Source: JAIPAN01 sp040403555 (GTDB lineage: Bacteria; Bacteroidota; Bacteroidia; Sphingobacteriales; Sphingobacteriaceae). Taken from it: 64,000 nt of DNA. The notes under the pieces were generated by a model. The model was given only the letters and a program-made list of their open reading frames with translations, was not told where the DNA came from and searched no databases. The stretch is from the NCBI GenBank assembly GCA_040403555.1, contig JBBAKN010000001.1, positions 124,001 to 188,000 on the forward strand. The letters run 5' to 3'. Below, one piece after another: positions 17,092 to 24,210 of this stretch; the stretch's first letter is position 1; the number at the start of each line of letters is the position of its first letter. A program made the position numbers and the translations under genes.

Positions 17092-17712
17092 ATGAAAAAG
17101 TTAATTGTAGTATGTGGCTTCATTGCCTCAATGGTTGGTATGGCAAATGCACAAATTAGAGTAGGTGCAAAAGCAGGAGTTAATTTTTCTAAAATAGATT
17201 ATCAGGATCAAACTTTAGGAGATGTTCTAAATTCATCGAGTACGAGTTATTTTTTTGGAGGAGTTGTAGAATTTCCGTTTTTGGGTAAGTTACACTTGCA
17301 GCCAGGCTTAATATTAAACGGACAAGCCGGAAATATAGGCTCTGGAGTAGATAAAGTAACCCTAAATATGATGTATGCAGAAGTTCCGGTAAACATACTA
17401 GGCCGAGCAGATTTAGGAATAGGCTCATTTTATTTGGGTGGTGGCCCCTACGCCGCCTATGCTATTTCAGGTAAGATAAAATCGAGCGGCATTAGCGAAA
17501 AAATAAAATTTGGCAATACTGTTGATGATATCATGAAACCTTCCGATTACGGAATAAACGTATTAACTGGATTAGATATGAAAGGTGGTTTAAGTTTGGG
17601 TTTAGGCTATAAATTAGGCTTGAGTGATAATGTACCAAAGACCTTAACCGAAGCATTAAATAGTAAAAATAGCAGTTTTAGTATTTCATTGGGCTATATG
17701 TTAAAACTATAA
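17092..17712 (+). CDS. Outer-membrane beta-barrel protein (porin-like)
   Basis: Exported protein of 206 aa with a signal peptide (1-20, GMANA-Q), then alternating glycine/aromatic strands starting IRVGAKAGVNFSKIDY, typical of the eight-stranded PorT/OmpA-like barrel family of Bacteroidetes. The last residue region SISLGYMLKL gives a barrel-closing strand. Function is unknown; some homologues are T9SS accessory proteins (PorT-like), but nothing here proves that. A near-match -7 box (TAACTTTT) lies upstream and a strong terminator follows. Confidence 0.82.
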   Translation: MKKLIVVCGFIASMVGMANAQIRVGAKAGVNFSKIDYQDQTLGDVLNSSSTSYFFGGVVEFPFLGKLHLQPGLILNGQAGNIGSGVDKVTLNMMYAEVPVNILGRADLGIGSFYLGGGPYAAYAISGKIKSSGISEKIKFGNTVDDIMKPSDYGINVLTGLDMKGGLSLGLGYKLGLSDNVPKTLTEALNSKNSSFSISLGYMLKL

Positions 17713-17734
17713 TATCAGTATATTTTACTTCAGT

Positions 17735-17772
17735 AAAAGCGAAAGTCTGTTGCAGATTTTCGCTTTTTTTTA
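17735..17772 (+). terminator. Intrinsic terminator between the barrel protein and dprA
   Basis: Fifteen-base-pair stem AAAAGCGAAAGTCTG (17735-17749) with CAGATTTTCGCTTTT (17753-17767) around loop TTG, followed by Ts. The A-rich left arm gives the minus strand a T-run as well, so it may end both convergent transcripts. It touches the dprA stop codon at 17770-17772. Confidence 0.9.
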
Positions 17773-18867
17773 TACCAAAATACACCTATTACCAGGTAAT
17801 ATCTGAACAAAACCAGCTAATTGTAAATCTAACAGCACTAGAGAAAGTTTACTTTGTGAAAAGCCCGTGAAGAGGACCAATTCATCTAGCGAAATAGCTG
17901 TATTTTCTGCTAAAATGGATAAAATTCGTTGTTCATCGGCAGTCCTATCAGCCCAATTAATACGGGATACCCGTTTTTGAGTTGGGCTAGTTATATCCCA
18001 AGCCAATAAGGAGGCAATGTCTGCTGCGTGTGTAATTAAATGTGCTCTATTTGTTTTGATAAGTTCATTGCAGCCAAGGCTGTATTCATCCGTAGCCCTT
18101 CCAGGGAATGCACACACTTCTTTGTCGTAAGAATTGGCTAAATCTGCCGTAATAAGGGCACCGCCTTTTATATTGGCCTCCACCACAATAGTAGCATCGG
18201 CTAAGCCAGCAATAATGCGGTTGCGCTTGGGAAAATTTTCTCTATCGGGATTACTTTGTGATGGGAATTCGGTTAATAAACCTCCATTTTTTTGCAGCAT
18301 TTCTGCTGCTAGTTTACGGTGAGCATGGGGATACATTCGATCTAGCCCGTGTGCCAAAACCCCGAGAGTGGGTAATTCGTATTTTACACAGGCCTTATGT
18401 ACTGCGGCATCTATACCATAAGCTAACCCACTCACTACCAATGCCCCATATTCGGCTAAACCCTTTACCAATTCGTCGCAAATCAGTTTTCCGTGGGCTG
18501 TAGCATTTCGAGTACCTACCACACTCACTATTTTTTGTGCATTTAAATCGGCCTTACCTTTATAAAAAAGCACGATTGGCGCATCGTAACAGTGCAAAAG
18601 TCGTTTTGGGTACTTGTCATCACCCAAAACAAGTGTTTGAATACCATGAGCATTCACAAAATTCAATTCTGCAGCGCTGGTATCAAAGTCATCAAACTGA
18701 CGAATATTTCGTGCCAACTGAGGGCCAATACCCTCTACATGGAGCAATTGCTTGTAGGAAGCATTAAAAATTGCTTCAGCAGCTCCAAAATGGCTAAGGA
18801 GTGCACGAGCCAATACGGCTCCTACACCCGGAATTCGGGTTAAGGCTAATAAATATACAGTTGACAC
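17770..18867 (-). CDS. dprA: DNA-processing protein DprA
   Basis: RecA loader for incoming single-stranded DNA in natural transformation. It has 365 aa: an N-terminal HhH/SAM-like region (1-65), the Rossmann-like DprA core with SVVGTRNATAHGK, VSGLAYGIDAAVHK and FPKRNRIIAGLADATIVVEA (in parts), and a C-terminal winged helix (about 300-365). All core motifs look intact. It is the last gene of GT2-rsmG-dprA with a 6 bp gap from rsmG. Confidence 0.95.
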   Translation of the reverse strand: MSTVYLLALTRIPGVGAVLARALLSHFGAAEAIFNASYKQLLHVEGIGPQLARNIRQFDDFDTSAAELNFVNAHGIQTLVLGDDKYPKRLLHCYDAPIVLFYKGKADLNAQKIVSVVGTRNATAHGKLICDELVKGLAEYGALVVSGLAYGIDAAVHKACVKYELPTLGVLAHGLDRMYPHAHRKLAAEMLQKNGGLLTEFPSQSNPDRENFPKRNRIIAGLADATIVVEANIKGGALITADLANSYDKEVCAFPGRATDEYSLGCNELIKTNRAHLITHAADIASLLAWDITSPTQKRVSRINWADRTADEQRILSILAENTAISLDELVLFTGFSQSKLSLVLLDLQLAGFVQILPGNRCILV

Positions 18868-18873
18868 GTTACG

Positions 18874-19512
18874 TTATTGTGCTTCGAAGTACACAACGTA
18901 TTTTGTAGCAAAAAAATCTTGAGGAAAGTATTTTGTGATAGCAAATTGTTTTACACCTTTGAGTTTGGCTGCTGCCAACTCTTCGGTTAAATCGCCTCCT
19001 TTGAGGTATAAAACCCCATTAGCAAGGGTATTTTTGCCCCCTTGTCTAATTTTGGCTCGTACCCAAGGATAAAATTCTTTTAACTGTGTAACGGCTCTTG
19101 AAATAACAAAATCAACCGTTCCCTTTACTTCTTCGGCACGCATGTGGCTTGCTTGTACATTTTTTAAACCAAGGGCTTGAGCTACTTCTTGCACTACTTT
19201 TATCTTTTTACCTATAGAATCTACCAAATGAAAAGACGTTTCGGGGAACAAAATCGCTAAAGGAATGCCCGGAAAGCCCCCTCCTGTTCCTACATCTAGC
19301 ACCGTTTCTCCAGGTAAAAATTCTAGTACTTTGGCAATACTCAGAGAATGGAGCACATGATGCTCATAAAGCATATCGATATCTTTTCTAGACACCACGT
19401 TTATTTGGGCATTCCAAAAACGATACAATTCATCTAGGGCCTCAAACTGTTTCTGTTGTTCGGTGCTCAGATTCGGAAAATATTGAAAAATATTTTGTAC
19501 GCTGGGTTTCAC
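18874..19512 (-). CDS. rsmG: 16S rRNA (guanine(527)-N(7))-methyltransferase RsmG
   Basis: SAM-dependent enzyme that makes m7G527 in 16S rRNA. Motif I is VLDVGTGGGFPGIPLAILFP and the acidic strand HLVDSIGKKIKVV follows. The N-terminal NVVSRKDIDMLYEHHVLHSL block is diagnostic. Length is 212 aa, as expected. Its start overlaps the GT2 stop by 1 bp. Loss of this enzyme is known to give low-level streptomycin resistance in other bacteria. Confidence 0.95.
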   Translation of the reverse strand: MKPSVQNIFQYFPNLSTEQQKQFEALDELYRFWNAQINVVSRKDIDMLYEHHVLHSLSIAKVLEFLPGETVLDVGTGGGFPGIPLAILFPETSFHLVDSIGKKIKVVQEVAQALGLKNVQASHMRAEEVKGTVDFVISRAVTQLKEFYPWVRAKIRQGGKNTLANGVLYLKGGDLTEELAAAKLKGVKQFAITKYFPQDFFATKYVVYFEAQ

Positions 19513-20648
19513 TAGCTGTTGTTTTTAATAAGGTATACCGCTCTAAGTGACATGTTTTGAAGCAAATAAATGGGTTCTAAAATAGGTATTGCCCATTGTA
19601 TATTAGTGTGTTTTAAGCGTTTTGCTATTTTAAAATACACTGCATATTGAAGGAATAAACGGAACAAATAGGCACCAAGTACTACTGGCCAACTGAAACC
19701 AAGAATAAGCAAGCTTATACTTAATAGATAGAAAAGCACAGCAGAATAGACCCCTACTTGTAAGCGCAAGCGATTGCCCAGTGTAAATAGCTTCTGTGTA
19801 TCCATACGGGTAAATTTATCTTTTACAAACTGAGCATAGCTGTATTTTATATCCGTAAGCACATGACTAGCGGGGTTTATTTCTACCCTAGTATTTTTAC
19901 GGTTGGCATGTTGATTTATAAAAAAATCAGTTTCTCCGTAGGCTAAATGCATGTGTGAAGCATAGCCTTTACCTGCAAAGAAGATTGTTTTAGTAAAGGC
20001 TATATTCTGCCCATAGCCACTAAATGCTTTTCCTTTAATTGCAAAAGAAAGACTGTATAAAGCCGTCATAAAATGATCGAAACGGGTAAGTAAAGTGCTA
20101 AAACTAGCACCCACAGGAAAGGGTATATAACCTAATACTAGCTCTGTTTGTTCAGTAAAATTAGCTTGCATGTGCGCAATCCATTTCTTGGAACGTGGCA
20201 AATAATCCGCTTCAATAAATAAAATTTGTTCGTATTGCGCTGCTTTAATGCCAAGCGTTAGGGCATACTTTTTAGTGCGTCTAAATCGATCGTCGATAGG
20301 CACATTCACTATTTTTACCTGCGGATAGGTAACAGCAAGTGTTCTTAAAAGGTCTTCCGTATCGTCCCAAGAGCAATCGTTTATCAACACTAACTCAAAT
20401 GTTATATCTTCTTGGCTCAACCATTCGGGTATGTTTTTTTCTAAGTATGCAGCATGATTTCGAGCATATACAATTACCGAAATGGGGGTTTTTTCACCAA
20501 TTTCTTTCTTTTTAATAGGATACCTTGCTAAATGTAGTTGTACAAAAATCAGCTGATAGAGCTGTATTAATGTTACAACAATTAATATGCTGAAAAGTAC
20601 CAATGAAGGCACAGAAAAATCTGCTAGGTGCTGAGTAATAAAATCCAT
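19512..20648 (-). CDS. Glycosyltransferase family 2, membrane-bound
   Basis: Processive-type GT2 of 378 aa. An N-terminal membrane helix (about 14-36) is followed by a GT-A domain with ISVIVYARNHAAYLEKNIP, LVLINDCSWDDTEDLL and the EADYLP (DXD-like) block near residue 145. The C-terminal region (about 290-375) has two or three membrane segments. It may add sugars to lipid carriers or envelope glycans; the substrate cannot be read from sequence. First gene of the GT2-rsmG-dprA cluster; CAAATTTG (7 of 8 to the -7 consensus) precedes it. Confidence 0.88.
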   Translation of the reverse strand: MDFITQHLADFSVPSLVLFSILIVVTLIQLYQLIFVQLHLARYPIKKKEIGEKTPISVIVYARNHAAYLEKNIPEWLSQEDITFELVLINDCSWDDTEDLLRTLAVTYPQVKIVNVPIDDRFRRTKKYALTLGIKAAQYEQILFIEADYLPRSKKWIAHMQANFTEQTELVLGYIPFPVGASFSTLLTRFDHFMTALYSLSFAIKGKAFSGYGQNIAFTKTIFFAGKGYASHMHLAYGETDFFINQHANRKNTRVEINPASHVLTDIKYSYAQFVKDKFTRMDTQKLFTLGNRLRLQVGVYSAVLFYLLSISLLILGFSWPVVLGAYLFRLFLQYAVYFKIAKRLKHTNIQWAIPILEPIYLLQNMSLRAVYLIKNNS

Positions 20649-20772
20649 AAAGTTGTTAGCTGTGTTGGGCCTGCAAATTTGTTATTTTTTTAACACAATT
20701 TGGGGGTAAAATGAAAATTAAAAGCCCTAGATACAGGTATTTTTTTGCTATTTTGCAGGCTCTATACTATTC

Positions 20773-21903
20773 ATGAAGTTTACATTAGCAGCTACAGACG
20801 CTCATTCTAAGGCCCGGGCGGGCGAAATTGAAACGGCTCACGGAACCATCCAAACGCCAATTTTTATGCCCGTTGGTACCGCCGGTACAGTAAAAGCCGT
20901 TCATCAACGAGAACTAAAAGACGACATAAAAGCCCAAATCATTCTAGGCAATACCTACCATTTATACCTACGCCCCGGGCTAGATACTATTGAAAAAGCA
21001 GGCGGATTGCACAAATTTAACGGTTGGGATGGCCCCATTTTAACCGATAGTGGTGGTTATCAAGTGTATTCGCTTTCTGGAGTACGTAAAATTAAAGAAG
21101 AAGGCGTTACGTTTTGCTCACATATTGATGGATCAAAGCATTTATTCACCCCAGAGGGTGTAATGGATATTCAGCGGACTATTGGTGCCGATATTATCAT
21201 GGCATTTGATGAGTGCACGCCCTACCCTTGCGACTACACGTATGCACGTCAATCGATGGAAATGACGCATAGGTGGTTAAAACGTTGTTGCGATCGTTTT
21301 GATAGCACAGAATCGAAATATGGCTACGATCAAACTTTATTTCCCATTGTACAAGGCTCTACCTTTACAGATTTACGCATAAAATCGGCTGAAACCATTG
21401 CCAGCTTTAACCGCGAAGGAAATGCGATTGGTGGCCTTTCTGTAGGCGAACCTGCCGAAGAAATGTACGAAATGACCGATGTTGTTTGCAGCATTCTACC
21501 CACAGATAAACCACGCTACTTAATGGGCGTAGGTACGCCGGTAAATTTGCTCGAAAACATAGCCCTTGGCATAGATATGTTTGATTGTGTAATGCCTACC
21601 CGAAATGCTCGTAATGGCATGCTTTTTACCAGCAATGGCATTATCAATATTCAAAATGAAAAATGGAAAAACGACTTTTCGCCTTTAGAAGCAGATAGCG
21701 AATTGTTTGCCGATACGCAGTATACGAAGGCTTATTTACGTCATTTGATGCAATCTAAAGAAATTTTAGCTGCACAAATAGCTTCTTTGCATAACTTGCA
21801 TTTTTATTTGTGGTTGATGAAAGAGGCTCGTAGCCAAATTATTGCGGAAACTTTTTACGATTGGAAAAACAAAATGGTTAAACAATTGGCACAACGTTTA
21901 TAA
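20773..21903 (+). CDS. tgt: Queuine tRNA-ribosyltransferase Tgt, without the zinc cysteines
   Basis: Exchanges G34 for preQ1 in tRNAs with GUN anticodons. The catalytic residues are present: Asp92 in LTDSGGYQVYS and the nucleophile Asp271 in DCVMPTRNARNG, with GGLSVGEPAEEMYE for base binding. The classical zinc motif CxCxxC in the C-terminal segment is missing; the aligned stretch reads DSELFADT (residues 308-315), although the downstream HNLHFYLWL His is kept. I recall the same loss in other Bacteroidetes Tgt proteins. Length 376 aa is normal. Stop and start overlap the LptF/G-type permease by 1 bp. Confidence 0.95.
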   Translation: MKFTLAATDAHSKARAGEIETAHGTIQTPIFMPVGTAGTVKAVHQRELKDDIKAQIILGNTYHLYLRPGLDTIEKAGGLHKFNGWDGPILTDSGGYQVYSLSGVRKIKEEGVTFCSHIDGSKHLFTPEGVMDIQRTIGADIIMAFDECTPYPCDYTYARQSMEMTHRWLKRCCDRFDSTESKYGYDQTLFPIVQGSTFTDLRIKSAETIASFNREGNAIGGLSVGEPAEEMYEMTDVVCSILPTDKPRYLMGVGTPVNLLENIALGIDMFDCVMPTRNARNGMLFTSNGIINIQNEKWKNDFSPLEADSELFADTQYTKAYLRHLMQSKEILAAQIASLHNLHFYLWLMKEARSQIIAETFYDWKNKMVKQLAQRL

Positions 21904-22988
21904 TGGATCGGATCAAAATTATTGATTGGTATATTATTAAAAAGTACCTCGGCACTTTTGTGTTTACCATGGCTATTTTTAGCGTGGTTATTGTCATTTT
22001 CGATATTTCTGAAAAGCTAGACAACTTTTTGGAGTACCACGCCCCACTCAGCAAAATTGTTTTTCAGTATTATGTAGGTTTGGTACCCTTTTACTTAAAC
22101 ATGTTATTGCCGCTCATTAATTTTATTGCGGTAATCTTTTTTACTGCAAAAATGGCCGACCAAACCGAGATTGTGCCTATTTTAAGTGGTGGAGCTAGTT
22201 TTATGCGTTTTTTACGCCCTTATTTTATTGCATCTTCAATTATTTTCTTCTTCTCACTCATTTTCAATTTATTTATCATCCCAGAAACCAATCAGCTTAA
22301 AATTGATTTTGAAAACACCTACATAGAACCGGTATCATTTAACTCTAAAATGTACACCAATATGCGTTTGGATAAGAACACATACGTTTACATTGAGAAT
22401 TTTGATAATGTAAATAAAATTGGTTACCGCTTTACGCTAGATAAATTTAAGGGGCAAAAATTAGAACAAAAATGGGTAGCCGACCGCATTGTATGGGATT
22501 CGGTAAAAAACTCTTGGAGCATTGATAACTACTCGATACGCAGAATTAATGGATTAAAAGAAAAAATGGATTATGGTCAAAAGAAAGATACCATTTTAGA
22601 CATGAATCCAAGTGATTTTAAAGTGTACGACAATGTGTATCAGGCCATGAATATGGGAGAACTAAACGAACGCATACGGAAAGAAGATATGAGAGGTACG
22701 GGAGTTATGAATAATTTACTTATAGAAAAATACAAACGTTTTGTGTACCCATTTTCGGCCTTCGTGCTTACGCTTATGGGGGTTTCATTATCTTCTAAAA
22801 AAGTACGGGGTGGCGTTGGTATTTCCTTAGGTATAGGCATATTTCTCAGTTTTGCTTACATTTTATTCATGCAATTTTCTACCATGTTTGCGCTAAAGGG
22901 TGCATTATACCCGTTTATTGCCGTTTGCATACCTAATATTATTTTCGGATGCCTTGGTATGTATTTATTAAAACGGGCCCCAAAATAA
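21903..22988 (+). CDS. LptF/LptG family LPS export permease
   Basis: Inner-membrane permease of the LPS transport complex (YjgP/YjgQ family), 361 aa. Three membrane segments lie in the first 120 residues (IIDWYIIKKYLGTFVFT start is typical), followed by a periplasmic beta-jellyroll region (about 130-270) and three more segments at the C-terminus (from about 280). It cannot be assigned to LptF versus LptG from the sequence. Pairing with tgt is common in Bacteroidetes; it overlaps tgt by one base and precedes the EamA gene by 4 bp. Confidence 0.9.
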   Translation: MDRIKIIDWYIIKKYLGTFVFTMAIFSVVIVIFDISEKLDNFLEYHAPLSKIVFQYYVGLVPFYLNMLLPLINFIAVIFFTAKMADQTEIVPILSGGASFMRFLRPYFIASSIIFFFSLIFNLFIIPETNQLKIDFENTYIEPVSFNSKMYTNMRLDKNTYVYIENFDNVNKIGYRFTLDKFKGQKLEQKWVADRIVWDSVKNSWSIDNYSIRRINGLKEKMDYGQKKDTILDMNPSDFKVYDNVYQAMNMGELNERIRKEDMRGTGVMNNLLIEKYKRFVYPFSAFVLTLMGVSLSSKKVRGGVGISLGIGIFLSFAYILFMQFSTMFALKGALYPFIAVCIPNIIFGCLGMYLLKRAPK

Positions 22989-22992
22989 GCGA

Positions 22993-23913
22993 ATGAGCCA
23001 GCATAAACTATCTGCACTAAACCGGAACTTACTAATTTTACACCTCACCGTAGTGGTTTGGGGCTTTACGGGGATTTTAGGGGCCCTCATTTCTACTCCT
23101 GCTATTCCATTAGTATGGTACCGCGTACTTATTGCCTTTATTACACTAGGTATCTATTTTAAATTTACCAATACCACCATTTGGGTATCAAAAACTACAT
23201 TTTTAAAATTATTTTTTACCGGAGCCATTGTAGCCGGGCATTGGGTATTGTTCTTTTTATCTATCAAAATAGCCACCGTATCGGTAGCTTTGGTTTGCCT
23301 TTCGGCACTCACGCTATTTACAGCCATTTTAGAACCTATTCTCGAAAATAAAAAAATATCGAAGCTTGAAATTGTAACCGGATTATTCATTATAAGCGGC
23401 ATTTACCTCATTTTTAAGTTTGAAACAAATTATACCTGGGGAATTATATGTGGCTTAGCCAGTGCATTATTAGCAAGCATATTTTCGATTATAAATTCCA
23501 AACAAGTAAAAAATCGTCCGGCGCCAATTATAGCATTTTACGAACTTATTGGAGCTTGGTTTTGGGTTGCTTTATACATGCTATGCACACATGGTTTTAC
23601 AACCGAGTTATTACTAAGCACCAGCGATTGGATTTATTTGCTCATTTTAGGCACCATTTGCACCTCAGGAGCTTATGTAGCAGGTGTTTCGGTAATGAAA
23701 GAACTTACTGCATTTAAAGTTGCCCTTATAACCAATTTAGAACCTATTTACGGCATTCTATTGGCCTTCATTGTATTTGGTAAGCGGGAGCAAATGACCA
23801 TTGGGTTTTATGCCGGTGCCTGCATTGTGTTGAGCACTATCTTTCTTTTTCCGATTGTGAAAAATAAGATCGAAAACCGAAGATTGCGTAAACAAGCCCA
23901 TCATATCTTATAA
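22993..23913 (+). CDS. EamA/DMT-family transporter
   Basis: Ten-helix drug/metabolite transporter of 306 aa with two EamA repeats (about 13-145 and 158-290). Signs are the repeat start LHLTVVVWGFTGILGALIS, here split LTVVVWGFTGILGAL, and the second-repeat ends NLEPIYGILLAFIVFGK. Substrate unknown; amino acids or metabolites are possible. It is the last gene of the tgt cluster, and a GC-rich imperfect hairpin at 23928-23953 follows it. Confidence 0.88.
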   Translation: MSQHKLSALNRNLLILHLTVVVWGFTGILGALISTPAIPLVWYRVLIAFITLGIYFKFTNTTIWVSKTTFLKLFFTGAIVAGHWVLFFLSIKIATVSVALVCLSALTLFTAILEPILENKKISKLEIVTGLFIISGIYLIFKFETNYTWGIICGLASALLASIFSIINSKQVKNRPAPIIAFYELIGAWFWVALYMLCTHGFTTELLLSTSDWIYLLILGTICTSGAYVAGVSVMKELTAFKVALITNLEPIYGILLAFIVFGKREQMTIGFYAGACIVLSTIFLFPIVKNKIENRRLRKQAHHIL

Positions 23914-24210
23914 AAAAAATATGAAGGCCCTTACCCATAGGGTGGGGGTAGGGTTTCGGGAAGCAAATTAGTGGGCAATAATTTGCCTGTAAAAGAGTTT
24001 AATTGGTATAAAATTTGCTCATGTTTATAGCCTATTTGTGAAAATATTAGCACCTTTGTAAAACACGCTTTTTTAGTAAAAATGATATAAAATTGATTAC
24101 ATATTTTAGACAAAAATTTATTCATAATAAATTGAAAATCAGTTTATTAAAATATTATAAAAAAGTAAAGATTTAATTAAAATAAAATCCTTTACTAAAA
24201 TATATAGTAA
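23914..24210. other. AT-rich intergenic region of 297 bp
   Basis: Between the tgt cluster and the large exported protein. It holds an imperfect GC-rich hairpin (CCCTTACCC with GGGGTAGGG, about 23928-23953) that has no T-run, and an inverted repeat AGTAAAG (24164-24170)/CCTTTACT (24189-24196) just before the next gene, which could be an operator or a leader hairpin. No exact -7 box and no credible small gene were found; an open minus-strand frame at 23931-24125 lacks coding character. Confidence 0.4.

Noticed and set aside
20649..20772. Riboswitch (e.g. preQ1) in the tgt leader
   Set aside because: The 124 bp region has no convincing pseudoknot or preQ1 consensus that I can recognise; TATTTTG just before tgt looks like promoter sequence with one base fewer than consensus.
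23928..23953. GC-rich hairpin after the EamA gene as an intrinsic terminator
   Set aside because: Stem is imperfect and no T-run follows, so I list it only as an intergenic hairpin.
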